From: Candidimonas nitroreducens
GTDB lineage: Bacteria > Pseudomonadota > Gammaproteobacteria > Burkholderiales > Burkholderiaceae_B
DNA: 64,000 nucleotides
Direction: 5' to 3'
NCBI RefSeq assembly: GCF_002209565.1
Contig: NZ_NJIH01000001.1
Location: 1-64,000 of the forward strand
Under the pieces are notes generated by a model, which was not told the origin of the DNA, did not search any database, and saw nothing but the letters and a program-made list of their open reading frames with translations. Numbering within the stretch: the first letter of the stretch is position 1; each line of letters opens with the position of its first letter. Below, one piece after another: positions 17,475-27,538 of the stretch. A program made the translations under genes and the position numbers.

Positions 17475-18455
17475 TTATTTCACCTGCAAGGTAATGCCCG
17501 AGGCCTTGATCTGCTTGGACCAGAATTCACGCTGCTGGGTTGCGTACTGATGGAATTCGTCCGGGGTCATGTGCATGGCCTGCAGGCCCAGCATGTCGTG
17601 CACCTGGCTCTGGAAGTTGGCCGAGGCCAGGCCTTCATTGATGGCCTTGTTCAGCTTCAGCACGACGTCCTTGGGCATGCCTGCGGGCCCGACGATGCCG
17701 GTCCAGGCGTTGGACGACAGGCCCTTGACGCCAGCCTCTTCGATCGTCGGCACGTCGGGCAGAATATCCATGCGTTTCGGTGTGATGGTCGCCAGGATGC
17801 GCACCCGATGGCTCTTGTAGAAGGGCATGATGGTGGCGATGTCGGTGATGTCCATTACGGTTTGCTTGCTGACCAGGCCTTGAGCCGCGGGCGCGCCGCC
17901 CTTGTAGGGCACGTGGGTGATCTTCAGGCCTTCCAGACGTGCGAACAGATCCAGGGTGAGGTGGTGCGGGGTGCCCACGCCGGGCGATCCGCAGGTGACC
18001 TTGCCCGGATGCTCGCGTGCGTCCTTGATGAGATCGGCCAGGGTTTTATAGGGCGAGCTGGCCTCGACGGCGATGACCAGCGGGAAGATGCCCAGGCCCG
18101 AAATATAGGTGAACTTCTTCGGATCGTAGGGCAGGGACGCGTACAGCGAGGGGTTGTAGGCCAGCGCCGTGGCGTCCATGGTGCCTATGGTGTAGCCGTC
18201 GGGCTTGGCGTTGAGTATGGCGTTGGCGCCGATGATGGTGCCGGCGCCGGGCTTGTTCTCGACGATGATGCTCTGGCCCAGTTTGCTGGAAATTTCCTTG
18301 CCCAGCAGGCGCACCACGAAGTCTATGCCGCCGCCGGCGGAATAGGGCACGATCCAGGCTATGGAGTGGGACGGCCAATCGTTGGCGGCGGCCGGTGCGG
18401 CGGCCGCCGCGGCCATGGCCATGCAGGCCAGATATTTGCTTAGGTGCTTGAACAT
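17475..18455 (-). CDS. Bug-family (TTT) periplasmic solute receptor
   Basis: A 326-residue receptor. The Ala-rich signal peptide is residues 1-24, followed by WPSHSIAWIVPYSAGGGID and PDGYTIGTMD. It is 76 bp downstream of the 3-hydroxyisobutyrate-dehydrogenase-like gene, so it probably belongs to the transcript that starts at the IlvD/Edd-type dehydratase. That context suggests a sugar acid or a 2,3-dihydroxy acid as ligand. Confidence 0.9.
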   Translation of the reverse strand: MFKHLSKYLACMAMAAAAAAPAAANDWPSHSIAWIVPYSAGGGIDFVVRLLGKEISSKLGQSIIVENKPGAGTIIGANAILNAKPDGYTIGTMDATALAYNPSLYASLPYDPKKFTYISGLGIFPLVIAVEASSPYKTLADLIKDAREHPGKVTCGSPGVGTPHHLTLDLFARLEGLKITHVPYKGGAPAAQGLVSKQTVMDITDIATIMPFYKSHRVRILATITPKRMDILPDVPTIEEAGVKGLSSNAWTGIVGPAGMPKDVVLKLNKAINEGLASANFQSQVHDMLGLQAMHMTPDEFHQYATQQREFWSKQIKASGITLQVK

Positions 18456-18531
18456 GTGTCTCCTCGTTGGTGTGTTGGTAGCGTGGGTGGTGGATGGGAC
18501 TGCGTATGAGCTTGGGTTCGGGTGCGCGGCT

Positions 18532-19425
18532 TTAGCTTGCGGCGGCGGGGCCGGGCGGCCTTTCGGGCCACGCTACGCGCACCAGTTCGGATATGTCTGC
18601 CGGGCCCAGGCCTAGCCGCGCCGCTTCGCGATAGCTGTCCAGCACCGCGCGCAGCCCGCGCATGTCGGTGCCGGTCTGCTGCGCCAGCGCGGCGATGTTC
18701 TCGACGTCTTTGAGCATGGTGGCCAGGGCTCCGAGGGGCTGCCCGGCGGGCGCGGTCATGCGCGGCACGAAAATCTGCAATAGCGCGGAATCGGCCCAGC
18801 CGCCGGCCAGCGCGCCGTTCAAGACTGATGCGTCCATGCCGCTGTGGGCGGCCAGCGCCACGGCTTCGGCGATGGCGTTGATGGTGCTGGCGACGATGGT
18901 CTGGTTGCACAGCTTGGCGGTCTGGCCGGCGCCGCTGTCGCCCACGCGCGTGATGCGCGCGGCATAGGCGCGTATCCACGGCTCGACCTGTTGCAAGGCC
19001 TCTGCCGGGCCGCCGGCCATCACCGACAGCGTGCCGGCGGCCGCGCCCGCAGTGCCGCCCGACACCGGAGCGTCGATCCAGACACGGCCGGTGGTCTCGT
19101 AAAGCTGACGGGCATAGTCGCGCGTGGCCGCGGGCGAAATGCTGGAATGATCGATCAGCCAGCCGCCCTGGGTCTGCTGTATGCCCTGGGGCCCGAATAC
19201 GGTGGACTCGACGGCGTTCTGATCCGTCAGGCAAAGGAATACCGCCTGTGCTCCCGCCGCGGCCTCGGCGGGATTGGCGACGGCTTGCGCGCCGTCGGCG
19301 GCCAGTGCCTGCGCCTTTGCGGGGCTGCGGTTCCAGACGTGCACCTGATGCCCCGCGGCCAGCAGGCGCCTGATCATGGGCGCGCCCATCAGGCCCGCGC
19401 CGCAGAATCCCAGTACCGCGCTCAT
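18532..19425 (-). CDS. 3-hydroxyisobutyrate dehydrogenase-family NAD(P) reductase
   Basis: A 297-residue beta-hydroxyacid dehydrogenase. The Rossmann motif is [17 protein letters not shown] (6-22), the substrate motif is [22 protein letters not shown] (about 117-138), and the catalytic lysine lies in KLCNQ (about 169). Family members include tartronate-semialdehyde reductase GarR and 3-hydroxyisobutyrate dehydrogenase. Its start overlaps the dehydratase stop as ATGA (19422-19425), so the two are coupled. Dehydratase plus reductase suggests conversion of a sugar acid through an aldehyde acid. The precise substrate is not readable. Confidence 0.88.
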   Translation of the reverse strand: MSAVLGFCGAGLMGAPMIRRLLAAGHQVHVWNRSPAKAQALAADGAQAVANPAEAAAGAQAVFLCLTDQNAVESTVFGPQGIQQTQGGWLIDHSSISPAATRDYARQLYETTGRVWIDAPVSGGTAGAAAGTLSVMAGGPAEALQQVEPWIRAYAARITRVGDSGAGQTAKLCNQTIVASTINAIAEAVALAAHSGMDASVLNGALAGGWADSALLQIFVPRMTAPAGQPLGALATMLKDVENIAALAQQTGTDMRGLRAVLDSYREAARLGLGPADISELVRVAWPERPPGPAAAS

Positions 19426-21137
19426 GAGCCCTCCGGTGTTTCGTAGGGCCACTGCAGGTTGCCGGAGTGGGTGACCGCGCCTTCGTGCGCGGGCCGCACC
19501 AGCGCGGCGTATTTTTCCAGTGCGCCGGCCAGGCGCGGCTGGGCGGCGGGCACGTGGCTGGCGCGGCGCGCTTGCAGTTCGGCCTCGCTCAGGTCGACAC
19601 TCAGCGTGCCCGCTTCGGCGTCGATGTGGATCATGTCGCCGTCGCGCAGCAGCGCGATGGGGCCGCCGGCGGCGGCCTCGGGGCCGATGTAGCCGATGCA
19701 CAGGCCGCGGGTCGCGCCGGAGAAGCGGCCGTCGGTCAGCAGCGCTACCTTCTCGCCCATGCCCTGGCCATACAGCGCCGCCGTGACGCTAAGCATTTCG
19801 CGCATGCCCGGGCCGCCCTTGGGGCCTTCGTTGCGTATCACCAGCGCCTCGCCGGGCTGGTACGTGCGCTGCGAGACGACGTGCATGCAGGACTCTTCGT
19901 TTTCGAAGACGCGCGCCGGCCCGGAGAACTTCAGCGATTTCAGTCCGGCGATCTTCAGCAGGGCGCCATCGGGGCACAGATTGCCCTTGAGCACGGTGAC
20001 GCCGCCGGTCGGGTGCATGGCCTGCGAGCAAGGGCGCAGCACCTTGCCGTCGGGTTCGGGTACGTCGGCCAGGGCCTCGGCCAGCGTGCGGCCGTCCAGC
20101 GTCAGCACGCTGCCGTCCACGTAGCCGCCTACCAGCAGCGCCTTGAGCACCGCCGGCACGCCGCCGGCTTCGTGCAGGTCGCGCGCCAGGTAGCGGCCGC
20201 CGGGCTGCAGGTCGCCGATCAGCGGGGTGCGGCGGAACACCGCGGCGACGTCGTCCAGCGTGTAGCGGATGCCGGCCTCGTGCGCGATGGCCGGCACGTG
20301 CAGGGCGGCGTTGGTCGATCCGCCGGTGGCGGCCACCGCCGCGCAGGCATTGTCCAGGCTGGCGCGGGTGACGAGGTCGCGCGGCAGCGGGCCGCCGTCG
20401 TTCAGGCAGCGCATGACTTGCTCGCCGGCGCGGTAGGCGATGGCCAGGCGCTCGGTATAGACCGCCGGCATCATGGCCGAGCCCAGCGGCGACAGGCCCA
20501 GCGCTTCGCCCACCATGGCCATGGTATTGGCCGTGAACTGGCCCGGACAGGAGCCGACCGAGGGCAGGCAGGTGCGTTCCATGGCCTGCAGGTCGGTCAG
20601 CGGCATCTCGCCGTTCTGCACCCGGCCCACGGCCTCGATGGTGTCGAGTATGGTGGCCTGGCCGCCCAGGCCGCGGCCCGGCAGCGTCGCGCCGCCGTAC
20701 AGGAATACCCCCGGCACGTTGACGCGCAGCAAGGCCATCATCATGGCGGGCAGCGTCTTGTCGCAGCCCGCGAAGGCCACCAGCCCGTCGTAGCCGTGGC
20801 CGCGCACCACCAGCTCGACGCTGTCGGCGATGGTCTCGCGCGACACCAGGCTCATGCGCATGCCGCCATGGTTCATCGAGGTGCCGTCGGATATCGAGAT
20901 CGTCGAAAAGCTGACCGGCACGCCGCCGCCGGCGGCCACCCCCAGGCGGGCGCGATCGGCCAGCGGCGCCAGGCCCATGGAGCAGGGCGTGTTGTCCCCC
21001 TGGGTGCTGACGATGCCGACCATGGATTTTTCCAGGGCAGCATCGTCCAGGCCGGTGCCGCGCAGGAAAGCGCGGTTGGGCGTATGGGTGAGCCCTTGGG
21101 TGACGATGCGGGAGCGGTGCTTGTGCAGGGAAGGCAT
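19422..21137 (-). CDS. IlvD/Edd-family dehydratase
   Basis: A 571-residue dihydroxyacid-dehydratase-family enzyme. Three cluster cysteines are visible: GDNTPC (C52), GCDKTLPA (C125, with K127 at the Mg-bound lysine position) and [12 protein letters not shown] (C197). [14 protein letters not shown] and [22 protein letters not shown] are the C-terminal barrel signatures. It could be the biosynthetic IlvD or a sugar-acid dehydratase (arabinonate, xylonate, gluconate). Coupling to a GarR-like reductase and a nearby GntR regulator favours a catabolic role. Confidence 0.88.
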   Translation of the reverse strand: MPSLHKHRSRIVTQGLTHTPNRAFLRGTGLDDAALEKSMVGIVSTQGDNTPCSMGLAPLADRARLGVAAGGGVPVSFSTISISDGTSMNHGGMRMSLVSRETIADSVELVVRGHGYDGLVAFAGCDKTLPAMMMALLRVNVPGVFLYGGATLPGRGLGGQATILDTIEAVGRVQNGEMPLTDLQAMERTCLPSVGSCPGQFTANTMAMVGEALGLSPLGSAMMPAVYTERLAIAYRAGEQVMRCLNDGGPLPRDLVTRASLDNACAAVAATGGSTNAALHVPAIAHEAGIRYTLDDVAAVFRRTPLIGDLQPGGRYLARDLHEAGGVPAVLKALLVGGYVDGSVLTLDGRTLAEALADVPEPDGKVLRPCSQAMHPTGGVTVLKGNLCPDGALLKIAGLKSLKFSGPARVFENEESCMHVVSQRTYQPGEALVIRNEGPKGGPGMREMLSVTAALYGQGMGEKVALLTDGRFSGATRGLCIGYIGPEAAAGGPIALLRDGDMIHIDAEAGTLSVDLSEAELQARRASHVPAAQPRLAGALEKYAALVRPAHEGAVTHSGNLQWPYETPEGS

Positions 21138-21292
21138 ATTGGGAATCCGGTGTGACGGTTATGAGCGGGCGGTAGGTGTGTAAGTGGCTTTGGAGTTTTC
21201 GAGTCGGTGTTTTTCAGGTGTATGGCTTTGGGGGTGTTGCTTCCGGCTTTCCAGGCTTCCGGGTGTGTCGGGGCTTTGAGGCGTGTAATTTC

Positions 21293-22027
21293 TCAGGCAT
21301 ATGTGGGACTGCGTTGCCGCCGCTGCCGCGGCGGCGCGGACTCGGGCGCGATGCCGTGTTCGAGCAGCAGGTCGAACGACCAGCAGATATCGCGCTCGAG
21401 CGCATCGCGCGCGCCGCTGGCGTCGCGCTGTTCGATGGCTGCGACGATGGCGGCGTGCAGTTCGACGGGCGGGCGCTCGTCCGCACGCATCAGCGCCCGG
21501 GCGGCGCGCAGGCAGGGGCCGGATTGCAGCCACAGGTTTTCTATCATGGCCAGCAGCGATTCCGAGGCGCTGGCCCGGTAGATCGTGAAATGAAAGGCCT
21601 GGTTGCTGGTCACCCACTCGGACAGTGCATCCGGGCGCGCCAGAGATTGGCCGATGCGGCGCGCCAGGCGGCGCAGTTCGGCGAGTTCCGCGGTGCCCAT
21701 GCGCTCGACCGCCCATTCGGTGGCGGCGCCTTCCACCAGCACGCGGGCGCGCCGTATGTCGTGCAGGCGCTGCACCGACAGCACGGGTACGCGCATCGAA
21801 CGGCTTTTCATGGGTTCCAGCGCGCGCTGCGCGGCCAGGCGGCGCAAGGCTTCGCGCACCGGCATGGCGCTGGTGCCGAAGGCGTCGGCCAGCTCCTGGA
21901 TGCCCAGTACCGACCCGGCCGCGTAGTCGCCGCGCATCAGGTGGTCGCACAAGCGCCGGTAAACCGCCAGGTTTACGGACACGTGTTCTACGGGGGAGGG
22001 TTCGAATCTGCCGTTCGTAGATGCCAT
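21293..22027 (-). CDS. GntR-family regulator, FCD (FadR) type
   Basis: A 244-residue regulator. The winged helix is at about 20-85 (LGIQELADAFGTSAMPVREALRRLAAQ) and the all-helical FCD effector domain at about 95-225 (RRARVLVEGAATEWAVERM, NQAFHFTIYRAS, HAAIVAAIEQRD). The conserved His residues of the FCD metal site are present. The start at 22027 was preferred to the upstream ATG at 22099, which lies inside a perfect palindrome region. It is the first gene of the minus-strand run leading to the dehydratase and reductase, and it probably represses the run and itself through the palindrome at 22085. Confidence 0.9.
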   Translation of the reverse strand: MASTNGRFEPSPVEHVSVNLAVYRRLCDHLMRGDYAAGSVLGIQELADAFGTSAMPVREALRRLAAQRALEPMKSRSMRVPVLSVQRLHDIRRARVLVEGAATEWAVERMGTAELAELRRLARRIGQSLARPDALSEWVTSNQAFHFTIYRASASESLLAMIENLWLQSGPCLRAARALMRADERPPVELHAAIVAAIEQRDASGARDALERDICWSFDLLLEHGIAPESAPPRQRRQRSPTYA

Positions 22028-22084
22028 GTGGAATGGGAATGCCGGTGTAGGGAAGCTGGCCCGCATGCCGGGCCGTGCAGAAAT

Positions 22085-22106
22085 CAAATCTTTGATCAAA
22101 GATTTG
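22085..22106. promoter_or_regulatory. 22-bp perfect palindrome, candidate GntR operator
   Basis: CAAATCTTTGA is followed directly by its exact complement TCAAAGATTTG. It is 58 bp upstream of the GntR-family start and about 85 bp before the rpmI promoter on the other strand. AT-rich perfect dyads of this size are typical operators of FCD-type GntR proteins, although their usual core is TNGTNNNACNA, which is not seen here. Confidence 0.6.
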
Positions 22107-22189
22107 TAACTATGTGGGCAGTATATAAATGAAGGTGGGTCGCGGCGTATCCGGACTTTCCCTCAAGCAAGCCGGCTCTGGGCCGCCAA

Positions 22190-22219
22190 TGGACAAGCGG
22201 GGAAAAATCGTCATATAAT
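22190..22219 (+). promoter_or_regulatory. predicted sigma-70 promoter for rpmI-rplT-pheST-ihfA
   Basis: TGGACA (22190-22195), an 18-base spacer, then a perfect TATAAT (22214-22219). It is the only strong promoter-like sequence in the 486-bp gap between the GntR gene and rpmI. It implies transcription from about 22226 and a leader of nearly 290 nt. Confidence 0.65.
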
Positions 22220-22225
22220 CAAGAG

Positions 22226-22513
22226 CTTTTCTGGCTGGCTTACAAACTTGTGCGATCGAGGCCTGTTTACCCAGACTATATGGGTTTTCAATAAGATGGA
22301 CTTCATCGTAACGGTTTGCATTGAATTGGCGTCAGGGTGCTTTGCATGGATAGTGCAGGGCTTCTCGGATCGAATGTCCGAGGTTCGGCCATAGGCTTCT
22401 GGCGCATTGCCATCCGGGAAATAAAACAAGTGAAGCTGGGTCGTACAAGCATTGCCGGTACCGTCTTGGTATCAGCGGCAATCACCTCTCTTCACACATC
22501 AGTGAGCTATGTC
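22226..22513 (+). promoter_or_regulatory. long untranslated leader before rpmI
   Basis: There is no convincing gene here. An open frame from 22337 runs into rpmI, but it shows no protein resemblance and rpmI has its own start. A hairpin CTCGGA/TCCGAG lies at 22364-22382, and a longer imperfect one at about 22454-22484 is just before the ribosome site. In E. coli L20 represses rpmI translation through structured RNA upstream, so an autoregulatory leader is plausible. No infC remnant was seen in any frame. Confidence 0.4.
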
Positions 22514-22711
22514 ATGCCCAAGATGAAAACCAAGAAAAGCGCTGCGAAGCGCTTTCAGGTTCGCGGCAGCGGATCGATCAAGCGGGGTCAGGCGTTCAAG
22601 CGCCATATCCTGACCAAGAAAACCACGAAGAACAAGCGCCATCTGCGCGGTTCTGCCGCGGTGCACGAGACGAATATCGCCTCGGTCAAGGCAATGATGC
22701 CTTTCGCTTGA
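22514..22711 (+). CDS. rpmI: 50S ribosomal protein L35
   Basis: A 65-residue basic protein, [14 protein letters not shown] then [18 protein letters not shown], the full L35 pattern at normal length. The start is at MPKMKTKKS as in all L35 proteins. rplT follows 16 bp later. infC, normally directly upstream, is absent from this window; expression is probably from the promoter at 22190. Confidence 0.97.
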   Translation: MPKMKTKKSAAKRFQVRGSGSIKRGQAFKRHILTKKTTKNKRHLRGSAAVHETNIASVKAMMPFA

Positions 22712-22727
22712 TTATCGGAGATCTGCC

Positions 22728-23087
22728 ATGCCTCGAGTAAAACGCGGCGTTACCGCCCGCGCCCGCCATAAAAAAGTCATCAAGGCCGCCAAGGGCTACC
22801 GCGGCCGCCGCGGCAATGTATTCCGCATTGCCAAGCAAGCGGTCATGCGCGCCGGGCAATATGCCTACCGCGACCGCCGCAACAAGAAGCGCACCTTCCG
22901 TGCGCTGTGGATCACGCGTATCAACGCGGCCTGCCGCGAACTCGGCATTACCTACAGCGTGTTCATCGCCGGCACCAAGAAGGCCTCGATCGAACTGGAT
23001 CGCAAGGTGCTTGCCGACATGGCCGTGAACGACAAGGCCGGCTTTGCCGCCGTTGTCGCCCAAGCCAGGTCCGCGTTGGCCGCCTGA
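22728..23087 (+). CDS. rplT: 50S ribosomal protein L20
   Basis: A 119-residue protein with the L20 hallmarks: [18 protein letters not shown], the [19 protein letters not shown] segment, and the C-terminal RNA-binding domain [18 protein letters not shown]20 assembles early on 23S rRNA and in E. coli also acts as translational repressor of the rpmI-rplT operon. It sits 16 bp after rpmI and 71 bp before pheS. Confidence 0.98.
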   Translation: MPRVKRGVTARARHKKVIKAAKGYRGRRGNVFRIAKQAVMRAGQYAYRDRRNKKRTFRALWITRINAACRELGITYSVFIAGTKKASIELDRKVLADMAVNDKAGFAAVVAQARSALAA

Positions 23088-23110
23088 TCGATTTCGATCC
23101 TGTAGTGTCG

Positions 23111-23138
23111 CGAACGGGGCTCTGTCGGGCTCCGTTTG
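23111..23138 (+). terminator. hairpin between rplT and pheS (possible attenuator)
   Basis: CGAACGGGGC and GCTCCGTTTG form a 10-bp stem with two G-U pairs and an 8-base loop. It is followed by a short T-poor tail (CATTTGGG), so it would be a weak terminator. In E. coli pheST is attenuated through a Phe-rich leader peptide. No such peptide is evident here. Confidence 0.35.
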
Positions 23139-23158
23139 CATTTGGGAAAGCGATAAAC

Positions 23159-24181
23159 ATGACTTCTCCGGATGATGGCCTGATCGATCAGGCAAAAGAA
23201 CAGTTCGCGCATGCGCAGGACGCGGCGGCGCTAGAGAACGCCAAGGCCAGGTTCCTGGGCAAGCAGGGCGCGCTGACGGCGCTGCTCAAGGGCCTGGCGC
23301 AACTGGATCCGGAGCGCAAGCGCGCCGAAGGCGCGCGCATCAATCAGCTCAAGCAGCAAATCGAGGGCCTGCTCAACGAGCGCCGCGCGCAGCTGGCGCA
23401 GGCCGATCTCGACCGCCGCCTGGCGGCGGAAACCATAGACGTGACTCTGCCGGGGCGCGGCCGCGGCACCGGCGGCATCCATCCGGTGATCCGCACCTGG
23501 CAGCGGGTAGAGGCCATTTTCCGCTCGATCGGCTTCGACGTGGCCGATGGCCCCGAAATCGAAAATGACTGGACCAATTTCACTGCGCTGAACAACCCGG
23601 AGAACCATCCGGCGCGCTCGATGCAGGACACCTTCTATATAGACATGCAGGACGCCGGCGGCCTGCCGCTGCTGCTGCGCACGCACACCAGCCCCATGCA
23701 GGTGCGCTACGCCCGCATGCACAAGCCGCCCATCAAGGTCATTGCGCCCGGGCGCACCTATCGCGTCGACAGCGATGCCACCCATTCGCCCATGTTCCAC
23801 CAGGTCGAGGGCCTGTGGGTCGCCGAGGACATCTCGTTTGCGGATCTCAAGGGCGTCTACACCAATTTTCTGCGGGCCTTCTTCGAGACGGATGACCTTT
23901 CGGTGCGCTTCCGCCCGTCGTTCTTCCCGTTCACGGAACCCTCGGCGGAAATCGACATGATGTTCACGTCGGGGCCGAACCGCGGGCGCTGGCTTGAAAT
24001 TTCAGGCTCGGGCCAGGTGCACCCGCAGGTCGTGCGCAATTTCGGACTCGATCCCGAGCGCTATATCGGCTTCGCCTTCGGCTCGGGGCTCGAGCGCCTG
24101 ACCATGCTGCGCTACGGCGTGAATGATCTGCGCCAGTTCTTCGAGGGCGATCTGCGCTTCCTGCGCCAGTTCAACAGCTAG
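23159..24181 (+). CDS. pheS: phenylalanyl-tRNA synthetase alpha subunit
   Basis: A 340-residue class II synthetase subunit. The N-terminal coiled coil (about 1-90) binds the tRNA. Motif 1 is in the [22 protein letters not shown] region, motif 2 in [20 protein letters not shown] and motif 3 in [17 protein letters not shown]. It forms the catalytic half of the alpha2-beta2 enzyme with PheT. The start at [16 protein letters not shown] gives normal length; the open frame upstream overlaps rplT and is not coding. pheT begins 121 bp later. Confidence 0.97.
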   Translation: MTSPDDGLIDQAKEQFAHAQDAAALENAKARFLGKQGALTALLKGLAQLDPERKRAEGARINQLKQQIEGLLNERRAQLAQADLDRRLAAETIDVTLPGRGRGTGGIHPVIRTWQRVEAIFRSIGFDVADGPEIENDWTNFTALNNPENHPARSMQDTFYIDMQDAGGLPLLLRTHTSPMQVRYARMHKPPIKVIAPGRTYRVDSDATHSPMFHQVEGLWVAEDISFADLKGVYTNFLRAFFETDDLSVRFRPSFFPFTEPSAEIDMMFTSGPNRGRWLEISGSGQVHPQVVRNFGLDPERYIGFAFGSGLERLTMLRYGVNDLRQFFEGDLRFLRQFNS

Positions 24182-24302
24182 CGCCGGCGCCCGAGTCCGC
24201 ACCGGCGGGCCGGCAGGCCAGCTCGCCGGGGCGTACCGGGCGGGCACCAAGGCTCCGGCAAGTCCGCACGCAACGTCAACCGAATCCAGATCTCATTCCA
24301 TC

Positions 24303-26714
24303 ATGCAATTTCCCGAATCCTGGCTGCGCACTTTTTCCAACCCCGACATCGATACCGAAGCGCTGTCGCAGCGCCTGACCATGGCCGGTCTGGAGGTCGA
24401 AGAAACGCGGCCGGTCGCGCCGCCGTTCTCCGGCGTGGTGGTGGCGCACATCGTTGCCGTCGAGGCGCATCCGAATGCCGACAAGCTGCGCGTGTGCCGG
24501 GTCGACGACGGCTCGGGGGAGCCGCTGCAGATCGTCTGCGGCGCGCCGAATGCCGCGGCCGGCCTGAAGGTGCCGCTGGCGCGCATCGGCGCCGTGCTGC
24601 CCGGCGGCATGCGCATCGGCCGCGCCAAGATGCGCGGCGTGGAGTCGCTGGGCATGCTGTGCTCGGCGCGCGAGCTGGGCCTGTCGCAGGATCACGCCGG
24701 CCTGCTGGTGCTGGATGTTGCGGCCCAGCCCGGCCAGTCGCTGCGCGAAGCGCTGGATCTGGACGATACCCTGTTCACCCTGAAGCTGACTCCCAACCGT
24801 GCGGACTGCCTGTCGATACTGGGCGTGGCGCGCGAAGTCTCGGCCTTGACCGGCGCCGCGCTGACGCCGCCGGTAATCGAGGCGGCGCCTGTGGCGCTGG
24901 ACGACCGCCTGCCCGTCACGGTGCAGGCGCCCGATCTGTGCGGCCGCTTTGCCGGACGCATCCTGCGCGGCGTGAACGCGCGCGCGGCCACGCCCGACTG
25001 GATCAAGTCCCGCCTGGAACGTGCCGGCCAGCGCTCGATCTCGGCGCTGGTGGATATTTCCAACTACATCATGCTGGAGCTGGGGCGGCCCACCCACGTG
25101 TTCGACCTGAAACGCATCCAGGGCGGCCTGACCGTGCGCTGGGCGCGGGAAGGCGAGTCGCTCGAGCTGCTCAATGGCCAGACCGTCGCGCTGGCGCCCG
25201 ACGTGGGCGTGATCGTCGCCGGCGATGAGGTCGAAAGCCTGGCGGGCATCATGGGCGGCGAGGCCACCGCGGTCACCCTGGACACCACCGACATCTATCT
25301 GGAAGCGGCATTCTGGTGGCCCGAGGCGATCATGGGGCGCGCGCGCCGCTACAAGTTCAGCTCCGAGGCCAGCCACCGCTTCGAGCGCGGCGTCGATTTC
25401 GCATCGGTAGTCGAGCACCTGGAGCGCATGACCGGCCTGATCCTGGAAATCTGCGGCGGCAGCGCCGGCCCGGTGGACGACCAAGTCATAGACCTGCCGC
25501 GCCGCGACCCGGTCGCCATGCGCCTGGCGCGCTGCCATCGCGTGCTGGGCGTGCCGGTGCCGCGCGATGAAATCCTCGGCATCTTCCGCAGCCTCGGCCT
25601 GCCGTGCCGGCTCGAGGACGATACCTTCCTGGTGACGCCGCCGTCCTACCGCTACGACTTGTTCCTCGAAGAAGACCTCATCGAGGAAGTGGCGCGCATC
25701 TATGGTTTCGAGCGCATTCCCGACCTGCCGCCGCTGGCGCGCGCCGAAATGCGCTGCGAGCCCGAGACGCTGCGCGGCCCGCACGCACTGCGCGGCAGCA
25801 TGGCGGCGCTGGACTACCAGGAAGTCATCAATTTTTCTTTCGTCGAGCAGGCCTGGGAACACGACTACGCCGGCAACGACGATCCGATCCGGCTGCTCAA
25901 CCCCATTGCCAGCCAGCTGGCCGTGATGCGTTCCAGCCTGATCGCGGGGCTGGTGGCCAATATTCAGCACAACATCAACCGCAAGCAAAGCCGCATCCGG
26001 GTGTTCGAGCTGGGCCGCGTCTTTGCGCGCGACGCCTCGGTTGCCGACGGCGAACTCAGCGTGGCCGGCGTCAGCCAGCCGCTGCGCCTGGCGGGCGCGG
26101 CCTGGGGGCCGGCGCTCGAAGAGCAGTGGGGCGCGGCATCGCGTCCGGTGGATTTCTACGACGTCAAGAAAGACGTCGAAACGCTGCTCGGCGCGCAGGC
26201 CGACGCGTTGCGCTGCGTGGCGGCGCCGCACCCGGCGCTGCATCCTGGGCGCTCGGCGCGCCTGGAACTGCATGGCCAGCCCATAGGCTGGCTGGGCGAG
26301 CTGCATCCGCGGCTGGCGCAACAGGCCGAACTGAACCGGGCGCCCGTGGTCTTCGAGCTGGATGAGGCGTCGATATCGACGGCGCTGATGCCCCAGCCCG
26401 GCGAGCTGTCGCGCCAGCCCGTGGTGATCCGCGACCTGGCGGTGTGGGTCGCGCCGCAAGTGGCTTATCAGAGCCTGCTCGATACGCTCGCCCAAGTCAT
26501 TGCTTCCGATGGTAAGCTATCCATCGTACGCGACATACGCCTGTTCGACGTGTGGCGCGACGCCGCCGCGGGGCCGGCTTCGGAAAAGAGCATGGCGTTT
26601 CGCTTTTGGTTACAAGATCCAGAGGTCACTCTGGACGATGCCACTGTGGAACAGTGTATAAATCGGCTATTAGAGGCGCTCGTCAGCGCTCATGGGGTGC
26701 GCCTGCGCGCATAA
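24303..26714 (+). CDS. pheT: phenylalanyl-tRNA synthetase beta subunit
   Basis: An 803-residue subunit of normal length. [17 protein letters not shown] starts the B1 domain, followed by an OB-fold tRNA-binding insertion ([21 protein letters not shown]), the B3/B4 editing domain, B5, the class-II-like core ([24 protein letters not shown]) and the C-terminal ferredoxin-fold anticodon-binding domain ([11 protein letters not shown]). It edits mischarged Tyr-tRNA(Phe) and binds tRNA. ihfA follows 11 bp downstream, so the operon continues. Confidence 0.97.
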   Translation: MQFPESWLRTFSNPDIDTEALSQRLTMAGLEVEETRPVAPPFSGVVVAHIVAVEAHPNADKLRVCRVDDGSGEPLQIVCGAPNAAAGLKVPLARIGAVLPGGMRIGRAKMRGVESLGMLCSARELGLSQDHAGLLVLDVAAQPGQSLREALDLDDTLFTLKLTPNRADCLSILGVAREVSALTGAALTPPVIEAAPVALDDRLPVTVQAPDLCGRFAGRILRGVNARAATPDWIKSRLERAGQRSISALVDISNYIMLELGRPTHVFDLKRIQGGLTVRWAREGESLELLNGQTVALAPDVGVIVAGDEVESLAGIMGGEATAVTLDTTDIYLEAAFWWPEAIMGRARRYKFSSEASHRFERGVDFASVVEHLERMTGLILEICGGSAGPVDDQVIDLPRRDPVAMRLARCHRVLGVPVPRDEILGIFRSLGLPCRLEDDTFLVTPPSYRYDLFLEEDLIEEVARIYGFERIPDLPPLARAEMRCEPETLRGPHALRGSMAALDYQEVINFSFVEQAWEHDYAGNDDPIRLLNPIASQLAVMRSSLIAGLVANIQHNINRKQSRIRVFELGRVFARDASVADGELSVAGVSQPLRLAGAAWGPALEEQWGAASRPVDFYDVKKDVETLLGAQADALRCVAAPHPALHPGRSARLELHGQPIGWLGELHPRLAQQAELNRAPVVFELDEASISTALMPQPGELSRQPVVIRDLAVWVAPQVAYQSLLDTLAQVIASDGKLSIVRDIRLFDVWRDAAAGPASEKSMAFRFWLQDPEVTLDDATVEQCINRLLEALVSAHGVRLRA

Positions 26715-26725
26715 GGAGTGGACCG

Positions 26726-27049
26726 ATGAATCAGGAAGAATCCCGTACCTTGACCAAAGCCGAGCTGGCCGAGCTGCTGTTCGACCGTGTCGGCCTGAAC
26801 AAGCGCGAAGCCAAAGACATAGTCGATACGTTCTTCGAAGAAATCCGCGAATCCCTGGCGCGCGGGGTCGAAGTGAAGCTCTCGGGCTTCGGCAATTTCC
26901 AGGTGCGCGACAAGCCGCCGCGCCCCGGCCGCAACCCCAAGACCGGCGAAGTGATCCCGATCGCAGCCAGGCGCGTGGTAACTTTCCACGCCAGCCAGAA
27001 ACTCAAGGGCGTGGTCGAGCAATCGGCCGCGGCCGCGGCGGGCGAATAA
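26726..27049 (+). CDS. ihfA: integration host factor alpha subunit
   Basis: A 107-residue DNA-bending HU/IHF protein. [25 protein letters not shown] is the IHF-alpha N-terminus. [26 protein letters not shown] carries the beta-arm with the intercalating proline (NPKTGE). IHF-alpha pairs with IHF-beta (himD, not in the window). The start [11 protein letters not shown] has AAGGAG nearby. pheT-ihfA linkage is the standard proteobacterial arrangement. Confidence 0.97.
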   Translation: MNQEESRTLTKAELAELLFDRVGLNKREAKDIVDTFFEEIRESLARGVEVKLSGFGNFQVRDKPPRPGRNPKTGEVIPIAARRVVTFHASQKLKGVVEQSAAAAAGE

Positions 27050-27135
27050 GCGCTGCCGCCCTGTTTGTCGTGGCGGCGCAGGCGCGACAGCTTGCCTTTC
27101 CCGCGTTTCTCAGCAACTGAATATAGAATCCGCTC

Positions 27136-27537
27136 ATGAGCCCGACCGAAGCCCCAGTCACCTTGCCGCCGATTCCGGCCAAGCGCTATTTCACGATCGG
27201 CGAAGTCAGCGAACTGTGCTGCGTCAAGCCCCACGTATTGCGCTACTGGGAGCAGGAATTCACTCAGCTCAAGCCGGTCAAGCGCCGCGGCAACCGGCGC
27301 TACTATCAACATCACGAAGTACTGCTGATCCGCCGCATCCGCGACCTGCTCTACGAGCAGGGTTTCACCATCAGCGGCGCGCGCAATCGCCTGGGCGACG
27401 CGCGCGAGGCGCCGCACGATCAAGAGGCCGCGGTGCGCCTCAGCGGCCAGGAATTCCAGGCCCTGCGTGCCGATCTGGTGGCCGCCAGCGATCTGCTGGC
27501 CGAGGCCATAGGGGCCGCGCCCGACGAATCGGCCTGA
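27136..27537 (+). CDS. MerR-family transcriptional regulator
   Basis: A 133-residue MerR-type protein with a standard N-terminal winged helix, KRYFTIGEVSELCCVKPHVLRYWEQEF (about 16-42), then the wing RRGNRRYYQHHEVLLIRRIRDLLYEQGFTISGARN. The effector region is short and lacks the cysteine set of metal-sensing MerRs, as in the conserved ihfA-linked MerR of proteobacteria whose targets are unknown. Only one base separates its stop from the next start, which suggests coupled translation. Confidence 0.92.
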   Translation: MSPTEAPVTLPPIPAKRYFTIGEVSELCCVKPHVLRYWEQEFTQLKPVKRRGNRRYYQHHEVLLIRRIRDLLYEQGFTISGARNRLGDAREAPHDQEAAVRLSGQEFQALRADLVAASDLLAEAIGAAPDESA

Positions 27538-27538
27538 C

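Noticed and set aside
19467-21155. 562-codon plus-strand open frame
   Set aside because: It mirrors the IlvD/Edd-type dehydratase on the other strand and has the low-complexity composition of an antisense frame.
22337-22513. Possible N-terminal extension or leader peptide fused to rpmI
   Set aside because: L35 has an invariant MPKMKT-type start with its own ribosome site; the upstream frame has no resemblance to infC or a Phe-rich leader.
24276-26495. 739-codon minus-strand open frame
   Set aside because: It is the antisense shadow of pheT in GC-rich DNA, rich in His, Arg and Gln with no family resemblance.
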